37,452 nucleotides of DNA from Eubacterium sp. (GCA_017477505.1 JAFUVQ010000028.1:1-37452); one strand, 5' to 3'. Shown: positions 7,835 through 17,637, counted from the first letter of the stretch. Numbers and translations: made by a program. Notes: generated by a model not told the origin, from the letters alone.

Positions 7835-9070
7835 TTATATTTCATGTATAAAAATACCCGATCTCAGTTTTGGTTCAAACCAGGTTGATTTTGGCGGCAT
7901 CAGCAGTCCCGCATCCGCCACACTGAAAAGCTCCTGTATAGATGTCGGATACATAGAAAATGCAAGTTTCATATCAGTATGACATCTTCTCTCAAGCTCG
8001 GAAAGTCCTCTTATACCTCCGACAAAATCTATATCACTGCTTGTTCTCGGATCATCTATACCAAGTACAGGTCCGAGTATATGATTCTGAAGCAACGAAA
8101 CATCAAGTCCCTCAACAGGATCATCACTTCTTAGATTATCGGATATTGTAAGCTTATACCATTTATCCTCAAGATAAAGGCCGAAGCAGCCTTTCGCATC
8201 CGGCTGATATGCAGCCGAAACCGGTTCAACAGTACAGATTTCAGATATCCTTGCGATAAACTCTGAACCGTCCTTACATGTACCGAGGTTTCTTACAACA
8301 CGGTTATAAGGAAGAATGGCAAGTTCGGATTCAGGGAAAAGTACTGAAAGGAAATAATTGAATTCCTCGTCCCCCTTATATCCCGGATTCTCTTCTCTCT
8401 TTCTTATTCCTACTTTTACAGCAGAAGCAGCTCTGTGGTGACCGTCCGCTATATAAATATCATCTATAGCACTGAAGGCATCTTTAACCTTCCCGATGAT
8501 TTCAGCATCATCTATAACCCATACATTATGTGTTATTCCATCATCGGAAGTAAAGCTGTAAACCGGAGTTTCCTTCTTCTTTTCATTTACAATTTCATTT
8601 AAAACATCAGAATCCCTGTATGCCAGGAATATAGGTCCTGTCTGAGCCGATAAGGTATAAACATGGTTGATTCTGTCTTTCTCCTTTTCAGCGCGGGTAT
8701 TCTCATGTTTCTTGATGATACCGTTAATATAATCATCTATGGAAGACGCCGCAACTATACCGGTCTGATGTCTTCCATCCATGATGAGCTCATATATATA
8801 ATAACAGTCATCAACATCTCTTATATATTCACCATCAGCGATCATCTGAAGGAGCATGTCGCGTCCTTTATCATATACTTCCTGGGAATACATATCATGA
8901 TCAGGCTCAAACTGGGTTTCCGGTCTGTCTATTCGAAGAAATGAATAGTTATCTCCTTCCACCACAGCTCTTGCTTCTTCTCTATTATATACGTCATATG
9001 GTAATGCTGCGATCTTTGAGGCAAGCTCCGGAAGAGGCCTCACTGCCGCAAATGCTTTAATATCTGCCAT
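7835..9070 (-). CDS. DUF1015 family protein (serine-operon associated)
   Basis: A 411-residue soluble protein matching DUF1015 throughout, from RPLPELASKIAALPYDVY at the N-terminus. Conserved-looking motifs are KHENT (121-125) and ADGHHRAASA (DGHHR at 209-213). The biochemical role is not established to my knowledge. In many anaerobic Firmicutes a DUF1015 gene accompanies serC and serA, as it does here, pointing to serine or phosphoserine metabolism. The DGHHR motif recalls the ParB/sulfiredoxin-like fold used by free serine kinases such as SbnI and archaeal SerK; that is only a visual analogy. The start ATG follows GGAG by 7 nt. A hairpin at 9098-9138 precedes it. Confidence 0.85.
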   Translation of the reverse strand: MADIKAFAAVRPLPELASKIAALPYDVYNREEARAVVEGDNYSFLRIDRPETQFEPDHDMYSQEVYDKGRDMLLQMIADGEYIRDVDDCYYIYELIMDGRHQTGIVAASSIDDYINGIIKKHENTRAEKEKDRINHVYTLSAQTGPIFLAYRDSDVLNEIVNEKKKETPVYSFTSDDGITHNVWVIDDAEIIGKVKDAFSAIDDIYIADGHHRAASAVKVGIRKREENPGYKGDEEFNYFLSVLFPESELAILPYNRVVRNLGTCKDGSEFIARISEICTVEPVSAAYQPDAKGCFGLYLEDKWYKLTISDNLRSDDPVEGLDVSLLQNHILGPVLGIDDPRTSSDIDFVGGIRGLSELERRCHTDMKLAFSMYPTSIQELFSVADAGLLMPPKSTWFEPKLRSGIFIHEI

Positions 9071-9097
9071 TTCTTAGCTCCATTATATAACCAAAGA

Positions 9098-9138
9098 TAG
9101 GCTGAACCGAGTGACAATAAAGTCACCAGTACAGCCTA
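9098..9138 (-). other. two-tier hairpin between kinase and DUF1015 genes
   Basis: On the transcript, TAGGCTG...CAGCCTA forms a 7-bp outer stem and GTGAC...GTCAC a 5-bp inner stem with a TTTATT loop. No U-run follows (TCTTTGG), so it is unlikely to be a full terminator. It may be a processing or stability element separating the two genes. Confidence 0.5.
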
Positions 9139-9151
9139 AATCTCCCGGTGT

Positions 9152-9718
9152 TTATCCCCTTATGTATTTAACTGCCGCATCTAACGACTTCTTGAATGAT
9201 TCGTCATTTGAGTTATCAAATTCAAATAATTCAGGAATATTTCCCGGCTTATTAAAGTTCTGAGTAGCAACATACTCATCCCAATGCTCAAGCTTCCAAA
9301 CATCTCTGTCAGAATTTCTGTTTATCATTCTCTGATGTGCAACTTCTATATCTGCGTGTACCCAAACAACACAGAGCTCTGCGCCTTTGTCTCTGAGTTT
9401 CTCACGAAGATGCTCAAGATACTCATCATCTCTTATCTCATCTGTAAATGGAGCATTGATAAGTACTGTATCATTATAATCAAGGGCATCAAATGCAAGA
9501 TCGAGTATAGCATAATACTCATAATCTCTTATCTCCTTCTGGAAGAAATCAGATGATCTGTTATACTCCTGATTTGCTACCTTGAAAATCTGTTTTGAAA
9601 GAACGATAAGTGTATCCTTGTCAAGATAAACACAATTTGTAAGTGCTTTGGCAAGTTTTTTGGATATGAATGTTTTTCCACAAGCCGGTGGAGAAGTAAC
9701 TAAAATAAGTTTCTTCAT
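9152..9718 (-). CDS. small P-loop kinase-like ATPase (AAA_33 type)
   Basis: 188 residues with Walker A SPPACGKT at 9-16 and a LYLDKD-like stretch (VYLDKDTL) after the next strand. A central WVHAD followed by HQRMINRNSDRD looks like the lid and sugar-binding region of small-molecule kinases such as gluconate kinase or chloramphenicol phosphotransferase. The substrate is unknown. I start it at the ATG at 9718, 10 nt after a perfect AGGAGG; an upstream in-frame ATG at 9763 would add 15 residues without a ribosome site. It lies between asd and the DUF1015 gene, so an amino-acid or serine-pathway substrate is possible, but that is only inferred from position. Confidence 0.75.
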   Translation of the reverse strand: MKKLILVTSPPACGKTFISKKLAKALTNCVYLDKDTLIVLSKQIFKVANQEYNRSSDFFQKEIRDYEYYAILDLAFDALDYNDTVLINAPFTDEIRDDEYLEHLREKLRDKGAELCVVWVHADIEVAHQRMINRNSDRDVWKLEHWDEYVATQNFNKPGNIPELFEFDNSNDESFKKSLDAAVKYIRG

Positions 9719-9802
9719 ACCACTGTTACCTCCTAAAAAGATTACTGCATAATATACTACCAATAAATCAGTTAAAAATAAACTGTTTTTTATACTAATT
9801 TA

Positions 9803-10891
9803 TTATTTTTTTGTAATGTATCCTTTAGCATAAAGGAGTTCTGCGGAAAGAACTGCACCACCTGCTGCACCACGAAGTGTATTATGTGAAAGGCCTACAA
9901 ATTTATAATCAAATATTGTGTCTTCTCTGAGTCGTCCCATGGAAACTCCCATGCCGTTCTCAAAGTCAACATCCAGTGAAACCTGAGGACGGTTATCATC
10001 CTCGAGATACTGAATGAACTGCTTTGGAGCACTTGGAAGATTAAGCTCCTGAGGTTCACCTTTGAAGTTTACCCACCTGTCGATGATTTCTTCCCTGGTA
10101 GGCTTCTTCTCAAAGTTTACAAAAACAGTTGCTGTATGTCCGTTAAGTACCGGAACTCTGATACACTGGCTGGTAATCTTTGGGCCGTCTTCACATTTCT
10201 TGATAACGCCATCCTCGACTTTTCCCCAGATACGGAGTGGCTCCTGCTCTGATTTCTCTTCTTCTCCACCTATGTAAGGAATAATATTTCCTACCATCTC
10301 CGGCCAGTCCTTAAATGTCTTTCCTGCTCCTGAAATAGCCTGATATGTAGATACTACAACTTCCTTAGGTCCAAATTCTTTAAGTGCAAAAAGTGCCGGT
10401 GCATAACTCTGAATTGAACAGTTTGGCTTTACTGCAATGAAACCACGAGTTGTACCAAGTCTTTCTTTCTGATACTTAATCACTTCATAATGCTCCGGAT
10501 TAAGTTCCGGAACTACCATAGGAACGTCAGGTGTCCATCTGTGGGCTGAGTTATTTGAAACTACAGGAGTTTCTGTCTTTGCATAAGCCTCTTCTATAGC
10601 CTTTATCTCATCCTTGGACATATCAACTGCACTGAAAACAAAATCAACAGTTGATGCTACCTTTTCTACATCATTTACATTATAAAGTACAAGATCCTTT
10701 ACTGCATCCGGAACAGGAACATCCATCTTCCATCTTCCTTCTACAGCTTCACTGTACTTCTTTCCTTCACTTCTCGGACTTGCTGCAACAGTCACAACCT
10801 CGAACCACGGATGATTGGCAAGTATTGTTATAAAACGCTGACCTACCATTCCCGTTGCACCAAGAATACCGACCTTTAATTTCTCGCTCAT
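9803..10891 (-). CDS. asd: aspartate-semialdehyde dehydrogenase (long, archaeal/fungal-type)
   Basis: Reduces aspartyl phosphate to aspartate semialdehyde with NADPH, the branch point to threonine, methionine and lysine. 362 residues with the nucleotide-binding GATGMVG (11-17), the catalytic cysteine in VKPNCSIQSY (C158) and the substrate region VPVLNGHTATVFV. The length and PNCS context match the subgroup best known from archaea and fungi, also common in anaerobic Firmicutes. Ribosome site GGAGGCG lies upstream of the ATG. A TATAAT at 10946-10951, just past the serA stop, could be an internal promoter but lacks a good -35. No lysine- or threonine-pathway partners are present in the window. 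Confidence 0.95.
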   Translation of the reverse strand: MSEKLKVGILGATGMVGQRFITILANHPWFEVVTVAASPRSEGKKYSEAVEGRWKMDVPVPDAVKDLVLYNVNDVEKVASTVDFVFSAVDMSKDEIKAIEEAYAKTETPVVSNNSAHRWTPDVPMVVPELNPEHYEVIKYQKERLGTTRGFIAVKPNCSIQSYAPALFALKEFGPKEVVVSTYQAISGAGKTFKDWPEMVGNIIPYIGGEEEKSEQEPLRIWGKVEDGVIKKCEDGPKITSQCIRVPVLNGHTATVFVNFEKKPTREEIIDRWVNFKGEPQELNLPSAPKQFIQYLEDDNRPQVSLDVDFENGMGVSMGRLREDTIFDYKFVGLSHNTLRGAAGGAVLSAELLYAKGYITKK

Positions 10892-10951
10892 TTATATCGC
10901 CTCCATTACGTGACTTTGTTTAACCCAACCCGTCACATTATGCGAATTATA

Positions 10952-12115
10952 CTACTTTATAACCCTAACCTTTATAACTCCATCGATTGCTGTAAGCTCA
11001 TCAACCACATTTGCGGTATCAGGAGTATCAACATCAAGAATTGTATATGCAAAATCACCGCGTGACTTACTAACCATATCAGGAACATTTACACCATTCT
11101 TTGCGAAAAGGCCGGTGAACTGTGTGAGCATGTTAGGAATGTTCTTATGGCATACTGTAATACGTCCTGCAGATGAAGGAACGCCTGCATCTACTCTTGG
11201 ATAATTAACTGAATTAATGATATTACCATTCTCAAGGAAGTCCCTGATCTCATTTACTGCCATTACTGCACAATTATCTTCTGATTCAGCTGTTGAAGCA
11301 CCAAGGTGAGGTGTACATATAACACCCTCATGACCTACAACAGTAGGATTTGCAAAGTCAGTTACATATCTGTGAACCTTGCCTGCATCTATAGCTTCCA
11401 TTAAAGCTGCCTCATCAACAAGTACATCTCTAGCGAAGTTAAGTACAACAACGCCATCCTTCATCTGTGCGATTGCTTCCTTGCTGATCATTCCCTTTGT
11501 AGCATCCATAAGCGGAACATGTATTGTGATATAATCACAGTTTGCATATATATCATTTATATTTGTAATATGCTTAACTGACTTGGAGAGATTCCATGCT
11601 GCATCTACTGATACATAAGGATCGTATCCCCATACATCCATTCCAAGATGTATAGCAGCATTTGCAACTCTGCATCCTATAGCACCAAGACCGATAACAC
11701 CGAGCTTCTTGCCCTGGATCTCATTTCCTGCATAAAGCTTCTTCTGCTTCTCTGCAGTCTTTGCTATATTCTCGTCATCCTTATCTTCTATTACCCAGTT
11801 TGCACCGGCAACGATATCTCTTGAACCAAGAAGAAGTCCTGCTATAACAAGTTCCTTAACACCGTTTGCATTTGCACCCGGTGTGTTGAATACTACGATA
11901 CCTTTCTCTGCATATGCATCAAGAGGTATGTTGTTAACGCCTGCTCCTGCACGTGCAACAGCTACAAGTGAATCCGGAGCCTCGATCTCATGCATTGAAG
12001 CACTTCTTACGAGTACGGCATCAGCTTCATTTAAATTATCTGTTATTTCATAATCAGCACTGAAAAGATCAGTACCACATTTTGCGATAGGGTTTAAAGT
12101 ATGAATTTTATACAT
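10952..12115 (-). CDS. serA: D-3-phosphoglycerate dehydrogenase
   Basis: First step of serine synthesis: 3-phosphoglycerate to 3-phosphohydroxypyruvate with NAD. 387 residues. It has an N-terminal substrate domain, a Rossmann domain with GLGAIG (142-147), the catalytic ARDVLVDE and TPHLGAST motifs, and a C-terminal ACT domain (from about 317), likely for serine feedback. The usual ARGG of the family is ARDV here. The length fits the short type that lacks the extra ASB domain. It lies 46 bp after serC, the next enzyme of the pathway. The phosphatase serB is not in the window. Confidence 0.95.
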   Translation of the reverse strand: MYKIHTLNPIAKCGTDLFSADYEITDNLNEADAVLVRSASMHEIEAPDSLVAVARAGAGVNNIPLDAYAEKGIVVFNTPGANANGVKELVIAGLLLGSRDIVAGANWVIEDKDDENIAKTAEKQKKLYAGNEIQGKKLGVIGLGAIGCRVANAAIHLGMDVWGYDPYVSVDAAWNLSKSVKHITNINDIYANCDYITIHVPLMDATKGMISKEAIAQMKDGVVVLNFARDVLVDEAALMEAIDAGKVHRYVTDFANPTVVGHEGVICTPHLGASTAESEDNCAVMAVNEIRDFLENGNIINSVNYPRVDAGVPSSAGRITVCHKNIPNMLTQFTGLFAKNGVNVPDMVSKSRGDFAYTILDVDTPDTANVVDELTAIDGVIKVRVIK

Positions 12116-12161
12116 TGTTTTTTCCTTCTATATTATTTATTAAATTTTAAAATGTAATGCT

Positions 12162-13244
12162 TTATGCATTCTTTTCTTCAAAGTCCTTCATGAACTGTAC
12201 GAGTTTCTCAACACCTTCGATAGGCATAGCATTATAGATAGATGCTCTCATTCCGCCTACTGATCTGTGTCCCTTAAGATTTACGAAGCCTGCTTCTGTA
12301 GCTTCCTTAACGAACTTGGCATCAAGCTCATCGTTACCTGTAACAAAAGGTACATTCATAAGAGATCTGTCTTTCTTTACAACTGTTCCCTTGAAAAGCT
12401 TTGATGAATCAAGGAAGTCATAAAGAATCTTAGCCTTCTTCTCATTGTGAATCTTCATTGCCTCAAGTCCGCCCATGGACTTAACCCACTTGAATACAAG
12501 TCCGCAGATATATATACCATAGCATGGAGGAGTATTGTAAAGTGAATCAGCATCTGCCTGAGTCTTATACTTAAGCATTGTAGGTACAAATTCAGGAAGA
12601 TCATCTCTGATAAGGTCTTCTCTGATGATAACAACTACAACACCTGCAGGTCCTACATTCTTCTGAACACCAAAGTAGATAAGGCCGTAATCCTCTACAT
12701 TTACAGGCTGTGACAGAATGTCTGAAGACATATCTGCAACAAGGATCTTGCCCTTTGTGTTTGGAAGCTCATGATAAGCTGTGCCGTAAATTGTGTTATT
12801 ATGGCAGATATAAACATAATCAGCATCTTCACTGATAGGAAGATTACTTACATCAGGGATATATGAGAATGTCTTATCCTCTGATGATGCTATTGCATTT
12901 GCCTTACCATACTTCTTTGCTTCCTGATAAGCCTTCTTTGCCCACTGGCCTGTGATAATGTAATCAGCAACGCCATTCTTCATAAGGTTCATAGGGATAG
13001 CTGCGAACTGCTGTGAAGCACCCCCCTGAAGGAAAAGAACCTTATAATTGTCAGGGATATTCATGAGATCCCTTAAATCCTGTTCAGCTTCCTTAATGAT
13101 GTTGTCATAAACCTTTGAACGGTGGCTCATCTCCATAACACTCTGTCCTGAGCCCTTGTAATCCATCATTTCATCTGCTGCCTGACGGAGCACCACTTCC
13201 GGAAGTATTGATGGTCCTGCTGAGAAATTATAAACTCTTGCCAT
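12162..13244 (-). CDS. serC: phosphoserine aminotransferase
   Basis: PLP enzyme converting 3-phosphohydroxypyruvate and glutamate to phosphoserine. 360 residues, the normal length. It starts with the family signature VYNFSAGPSILP. The PLP lysine lies in FGVQKNVGPAG (K195), and the phosphate-site signature is HRSVGGMRASIYNA near the C-terminus. Ribosome site GGAGG lies upstream. Gene order serC-serA on one strand with short spacing supports co-transcription. It follows ilvB by 50 bp. Confidence 0.96.
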   Translation of the reverse strand: MARVYNFSAGPSILPEVVLRQAADEMMDYKGSGQSVMEMSHRSKVYDNIIKEAEQDLRDLMNIPDNYKVLFLQGGASQQFAAIPMNLMKNGVADYIITGQWAKKAYQEAKKYGKANAIASSEDKTFSYIPDVSNLPISEDADYVYICHNNTIYGTAYHELPNTKGKILVADMSSDILSQPVNVEDYGLIYFGVQKNVGPAGVVVVIIREDLIRDDLPEFVPTMLKYKTQADADSLYNTPPCYGIYICGLVFKWVKSMGGLEAMKIHNEKKAKILYDFLDSSKLFKGTVVKKDRSLMNVPFVTGNDELDAKFVKEATEAGFVNLKGHRSVGGMRASIYNAMPIEGVEKLVQFMKDFEEKNA

Positions 13245-13294
13245 TTTAATTGTTCCTCCACGTAATCTTTTATTAAACTTTATTTTTTATATTC

Positions 13295-14983
13295 TTATTT
13301 ATTCTTGTTTAATTCTTCTTCGCTGTCGAAGCATGTCTCTATAGCAGCACCAGGTGCAACCATAGGCCATACTTTGTCATCCTGATCTATTATACAGTTA
13401 ATGAGATAAGGTCCCTTACCCTTAAGAGCAGCTGTAAGTGCCTTTTCAAATTCTTTAACTGTAATAACTGTATATGCTTTAGCTCCAAGTCCTTCTGCTA
13501 CCTTGGCAAAATCAACCTTGTCATTAAGCATTGTATTGGAATATCTCTTTCCATAGAAAAGTGTCTGCCACTGACGTACCATACCGAGAACATGGTTATT
13601 GATAACCACCTCAATAACATGAGTTCCTTCTCTGGCTGCTGTAGCAAGCTCATTCATATTCATACGGAAACAGCCGTCTCCGGCTATATTGATGACAGTC
13701 TTGTCAGGCCTTCCGGTAGCAGCACCTATGGCAGCACCGAGACCATAACCCATAGTACCGAGACCACCTGATGTAAGAAGCTGTCTTGGCTCCTTATAGA
13801 GGTAATACTGGGCAGCCCACATCTGATGCTGTCCTACATCGGTAGCGATGATTGCATCACCCTTGGTCTTCTGATAAATCTTGCTGATTACAGCAGGACC
13901 TGTAAGGTTATCCATATCATATACAAGCGGATATTCTTTCTTAAGGTCAGCGATAACCTTCATCCACTCTTTATTCTGCTTCTTCTCTATCTTAGGAAGA
14001 ATTCTCTTAAGAACTTCCTTTGCATCACCTATAACCGATGCATCTGAAACAATATTCTTGTTAATCTCGGCCGCATCCACATCTATATGAAGTATCTTGG
14101 CACCTGTAGCGAACTTCGCAGCATTTCCTATAACTCTGTCAGAGAATCTTGCTCCGATAACAACTATAAGATCAGCCTTGTTCACACCGAAGTTAGACGC
14201 CTTGGTTCCGTGCATACCGATCATGCCGGTATAACGCTTATTGGTACCGTCAAATGCGCCCTTACCCATAAGAGTATCACAAACAGCAGCGTCCATCTTA
14301 TCTGCAAGCTTCCTGATCTCAGCTGATGCATCAGATGCAATGGCACCTCCACCGACAAGAAGGAAAGGTCTCTCTGAAAGATTGATCATTTCAGCTGCTT
14401 TCTCAATATCGCTGTCCTTAATGGAAGCTGTAACTCTCTCGATAGGTTCCGGCTTCTTATACTCATAAGCAGCCTTTGTAGCTGTAACATCCTTTGTTAT
14501 ATCTACAAGTACAGGTCCCGGTCTTCCGCTCTGGGCTATCTTAAATGCACGTCTTATAGTATCTGCAAGTTCATGAACATTCTTAACTATAAAGCTGTGT
14601 TTGGTAACAGGCATAACCACACCTGCTATATCAACCTCCTGGAAACTGTCTTTTCCAAGAAGCGCAACTCCTACGTTTGCTGTAATGGCAACAAGCGGAA
14701 TAGAATCCATATATGCTGTTGCTATACCTGTAACGAGATTGGTAGCTCCCGGTCCGCTGGTTGCTAAACACACGCCGACCTTACCTGTTGCTCTCGCATA
14801 TCCGTCTGCAGCATGGGAAGCGCCCTGCTCATGTGAAGTAAGCACATGAGTAATCTCATCTGAATGTTTATATAATTCATCATAGACATTAAGTATGGTA
14901 CCACCCGGGTAACCAAATACAGTGTCAACACCCTGCTCCTTAAGACATTCAATAACAATTTCTGAACCTGTCAACTGCTTCAT
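13295..14983 (-). CDS. ilvB: acetolactate synthase, large (catalytic) subunit
   Basis: TPP- and FAD-dependent first common step of valine and isoleucine synthesis. 562 residues with the three TPP-enzyme domains. The catalytic Glu lies in [17 protein letters not shown], and the TPP/Mg motif begins [15 protein letters not shown]. The [14 protein letters not shown] stretch is typical of biosynthetic AHAS rather than catabolic ALS. The regulatory subunit gene ilvN, which usually follows, is absent; serC is next instead. The upstream 117-bp AT-rich spacer contains a 9-bp inverted repeat. An AGAAGGAG ribosome site precedes the ATG. Confidence 0.95.
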   Translation of the reverse strand: MKQLTGSEIVIECLKEQGVDTVFGYPGGTILNVYDELYKHSDEITHVLTSHEQGASHAADGYARATGKVGVCLATSGPGATNLVTGIATAYMDSIPLVAITANVGVALLGKDSFQEVDIAGVVMPVTKHSFIVKNVHELADTIRRAFKIAQSGRPGPVLVDITKDVTATKAAYEYKKPEPIERVTASIKDSDIEKAAEMINLSERPFLLVGGGAIASDASAEIRKLADKMDAAVCDTLMGKGAFDGTNKRYTGMIGMHGTKASNFGVNKADLIVVIGARFSDRVIGNAAKFATGAKILHIDVDAAEINKNIVSDASVIGDAKEVLKRILPKIEKKQNKEWMKVIADLKKEYPLVYDMDNLTGPAVISKIYQKTKGDAIIATDVGQHQMWAAQYYLYKEPRQLLTSGGLGTMGYGLGAAIGAATGRPDKTVINIAGDGCFRMNMNELATAAREGTHVIEVVINNHVLGMVRQWQTLFYGKRYSNTMLNDKVDFAKVAEGLGAKAYTVITVKEFEKALTAALKGKGPYLINCIIDQDDKVWPMVAPGAAIETCFDSEEELNKNK

Positions 14984-15028
14984 GTCTTATCACTCCTTCT
15001 ATAAATAATAAATATGGTAATATATGAT

Positions 15029-15054
15029 ACTTCAAAATCGAAAATTTTTGAAGT
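15029..15054. other. inverted repeat in the ilvD-ilvB spacer
   Basis: ACTTCAAAA and TTTTGAAGT form a 9-bp perfect inverted repeat around an 8-nt centre, in a 117-bp AT-rich gap. No T-run follows on the minus strand. It could be an operator or a weak RNA hairpin near an internal promoter. Confidence 0.4.
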
Positions 15055-15100
15055 AAAATTTTATAAAAATGTAAATTTTTTTTAAATTTTTGTCTGAAGA

Positions 15101-16777
15101 CTACTTTTCTGCCTTTGGAATCTCCAGAATAGCTCCTCTATTGCCGCTTGTAACCATGGAAGCATATCTTGCAAGATATCCTGTTGTAACCTTAGGCTCT
15201 CTCGGCTTCCACTCTGCTTTTCTCTTTGCAAGTTCTTCTTCGCTTACTTTAAGAGTGATTGAGTAATTATTTATATCAATCTCAATCATATCGCCTTCTT
15301 CAACAAGTGCGATAGGTCCGCCTACTGCCGCTTCAGGTGAAACATGTCCTATAGAAGCGCCACGGCTTGCTCCTGAGAAACGTCCGTCTGTAATAAGTGC
15401 TACAGTACTTCCGAGTCCCATACCTGCTATAGCGGATGTAGGATTGAGCATCTCTCTCATTCCGGGACCACCCTTAGGTCCTTCGTAACGGATAACAACT
15501 ACATCACCTTCTACAATCTTTCCACCGAGGATAGCTGCAATTGCATCTTCTTCAGAATCAAATACTCTTGCAGGTCCCTCATGCTTAAGCATCTCAGGAA
15601 CAACTGCCGATCTCTTAACTACAGAGCCGTCAGGTGCAAGGTTACCCTTAAGAACTGCAAGTCCTCCTGTCTTTGAGTATGGATTATCTGTAGGTCTTAT
15701 AACCTCAGGATTTCTGTTAGCCGCGTTCTTTACAGCCTCACCGATCGTCTTACCGGTAACAGTCATACAGTCTTCATTTATAAGACCGAGATCACAGAGT
15801 TCCTTAACTACAGCGTATACGCCGCCTGCCTCATTAAGGTCTTCCATATATGTAGGGCCTGCAGGTGCAAGATGGCAAAGATTAGGAGTCTTCTCACTTA
15901 TAGGATTTGCAAATGAAATGTCAAAGTCAAAACCTATCTCATGTGCGATTGCAGGAAGATGAAGCATTGAATTGGTTGAACATCCAAGAGCCATATCAAC
16001 TGTAAGTGCGTTAAGAATTGCTTCCTTTGTGATGATGTCACGCGGACGTATATTCTTTTCCAGCATTTCCATAACAGCATAACCTGCTCTCTTGGCAAGT
16101 CTGAGTCGCTCTGAATATACTGCAGGTATTGTTCCGTTTCCAGGAAGTCCCATACCGAGAACTTCTGTAAGACAGTTCATTGAATTTGCCGTATACATTC
16201 CTGAGCAGGAACCGCATGTAGGACAAACCTTCTCTTCAAATTCTGTTACATCTGCTTCTGAAATCTTGCCGGCAGTATATTCACCAACTGCTTCAAACAT
16301 TGATGAAAGACTTCTCTTTCTTCCATGAATATGACCTGCAAGCATAGGACCGCCTGAAACAAATACAGTAGGAACATTTACTCTTGCAGCTGCCATAAGA
16401 AGTCCGGGAACATTCTTATCACAGTTAGGTATCATAACAAGGGCATCAAACTGATGCGCTATAGCCATAGCCTCTGTAGAATCAGCTATAAGATCTCTGG
16501 TTACCAGACTGTATTTCATACCGATATGGCCCATTGCAATACCGTCACAAACAGCTATAGCCGGGAACATAACCGGTGTTCCGCCTGCTTCTGCAACGCC
16601 AAGCTTTACAGCCTCGGCTATCTTATCAAGATTCATATGTCCCGGAACGATCTCATTGTATGAGCATACTATTCCGACCATAGGCTTCTTTATCTCCTCC
16701 GGTGTATAACCGAGTGCGTTCAGAAGTGAACGGGCAGGTGCCTGCTGGAGACCACATTTCATGTTATCACTCTTCAT
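15101..16777 (-). CDS. ilvD: dihydroxy-acid dehydratase
   Basis: Fe-S enzyme dehydrating dihydroxy-isovalerate and dihydroxy-methylvalerate in valine and isoleucine synthesis. 558 residues, full length. Cluster and Mg ligands are visible: the Cys in PNCDKNVPG, and [19 protein letters not shown] with the second and third ligand Cys. The C-terminal signature [19 protein letters not shown] is intact. The ATG start is 53 bp beyond the stop of the GQYGQNM-repeat protein gene. The intermediate enzyme ilvC (ketol-acid reductoisomerase) is not in the window. Confidence 0.96.
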   Translation of the reverse strand: MKSDNMKCGLQQAPARSLLNALGYTPEEIKKPMVGIVCSYNEIVPGHMNLDKIAEAVKLGVAEAGGTPVMFPAIAVCDGIAMGHIGMKYSLVTRDLIADSTEAMAIAHQFDALVMIPNCDKNVPGLLMAAARVNVPTVFVSGGPMLAGHIHGRKRSLSSMFEAVGEYTAGKISEADVTEFEEKVCPTCGSCSGMYTANSMNCLTEVLGMGLPGNGTIPAVYSERLRLAKRAGYAVMEMLEKNIRPRDIITKEAILNALTVDMALGCSTNSMLHLPAIAHEIGFDFDISFANPISEKTPNLCHLAPAGPTYMEDLNEAGGVYAVVKELCDLGLINEDCMTVTGKTIGEAVKNAANRNPEVIRPTDNPYSKTGGLAVLKGNLAPDGSVVKRSAVVPEMLKHEGPARVFDSEEDAIAAILGGKIVEGDVVVIRYEGPKGGPGMREMLNPTSAIAGMGLGSTVALITDGRFSGASRGASIGHVSPEAAVGGPIALVEEGDMIEIDINNYSITLKVSEEELAKRKAEWKPREPKVTTGYLARYASMVTSGNRGAILEIPKAEK

Positions 16778-16830
16778 AATTCTTTTCTCCTCGTCTTATT
16801 TATTAATTGTCTTATAATATTCATAAATTA

Positions 16831-17637
16831 TTATCTATAGTCCAAATCAGCATTCGGACTTATCTCTGCAATGATCACTCCGGATTTTTTTCCGGCCGAA
16901 ACGGTTACTTCAAATGTTTGTAAATCAACTTCTACAACAAATACTTCTGCCCCGTTCTTTGTATATTCCGGAGAACTGAATTCATAATTCATATTTTTCT
17001 TAAACTCGTTCAGGAATTTAGGAGGGCAACCGGAAGGACCGTTCTTATCCACGGTAAACTTTACTCCGCCATTGGCATAAATCTCATTATAAATATCCTC
17101 ATCTGCAACACTTGCAAGTACAGCAGATCTGATTGTCGAAGCAGTCCCTATATCTTCCGCTATCTTTGATTTAAGGTTATATCGAATAAATGCAGGAGCT
17201 ATTGCCGCAGCAAGTATAGCAAGTACAGGAAGTGTAGCGCCTATGACTATAAGAATGATCCACCATGCATTACTTCTCTTCTTAACCGGCTGCTGTAGCT
17301 GCTGCGGCTGCTGCGGCTGAGGATATCCCTGTTGGGGCTGATATCCCGGCTGGGACTGATACCCCGGCATCCCCGGTCGTCCCTGGACCATTCCGTTCTG
17401 ACCATACTGTCCATAGCCCTGATTCATATTCTGACCATACTGACCGCCCTGATTCATATTCTGACCATACTGTCCGCCCTGATTCATGTTCTGACCGTAT
17501 TGTCCATAGCCCGGACTCATATTCTGACCATACTGTCCATAACCCTGGTTCATATTCTGACCATACTGACCGCCCTGATTCATTGAATTCTGCTGAAACT
17601 GTCCATTATTTCCGTACTGATTATACTGTCCATCCAT
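16831..17637 (-). CDS. GQYGQNM-repeat (Gln/Asn/Gly/Tyr-rich) membrane protein with pilin-like segment
   Basis: 268 residues, no family I can name. Residues 1-115 are almost only Gly, Gln, Asn, Tyr, Met and Pro, with six copies of GQYGQN(M/G) between 23 and 83, then Gln/Pro-rich sequence and a KKR stop-transfer patch. Residues 125-150 are a hydrophobic helix. The next ~40 residues (AIAPAFIRYNLKSKIAEDIG, then STIRSAVLASVADED) closely resemble the helix and start of the globular domain in type IV pilin-like proteins of Clostridia. The prepilin-peptidase site and Glu+5 are missing. Likely topology is N-in with the C-terminal domain outside. It sits between leuB and ilvD with normal operon spacing. 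Confidence 0.75.
   Translation of the reverse strand: MDGQYNQYGNNGQFQQNSMNQGGQYGQNMNQGYGQYGQNMSPGYGQYGQNMNQGGQYGQNMNQGGQYGQNMNQGYGQYGQNGMVQGRPGMPGYQSQPGYQPQQGYPQPQQPQQLQQPVKKRSNAWWIILIVIGATLPVLAILAAAIAPAFIRYNLKSKIAEDIGTASTIRSAVLASVADEDIYNEIYANGGVKFTVDKNGPSGCPPKFLNEFKKNMNYEFSSPEYTKNGAEVFVVEVDLQTFEVTVSAGKKSGVIIAEISPNADLDYR
17389..17571. repeat. 30/33-bp coding tandem repeats
   Basis: In-frame repeats coding GQYGQNM(N/S)(Q/P)G, with or without an extra GY. On the plus strand the unit contains GATTCATATTCTGACCATAC with small changes. Copies keep frame and differ at third positions, so the repeat is under some coding constraint and is not a recent expansion. Confidence 0.85.

Noticed and set aside
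9082-9087. TATAAT on the minus strand just before the DUF1015 gene
   Set aside because: Only 12 bp from the start codon, so transcription would begin inside or after the ribosome site; likely chance.
17332-17586. Plus-strand frame with repeated LIHILTIL motifs, and possible CRISPR-like periodicity
   Set aside because: Antisense shadow of the GQYGQNM repeats. The repeats are contiguous, in frame and 30/33 bp long with no unique spacers.
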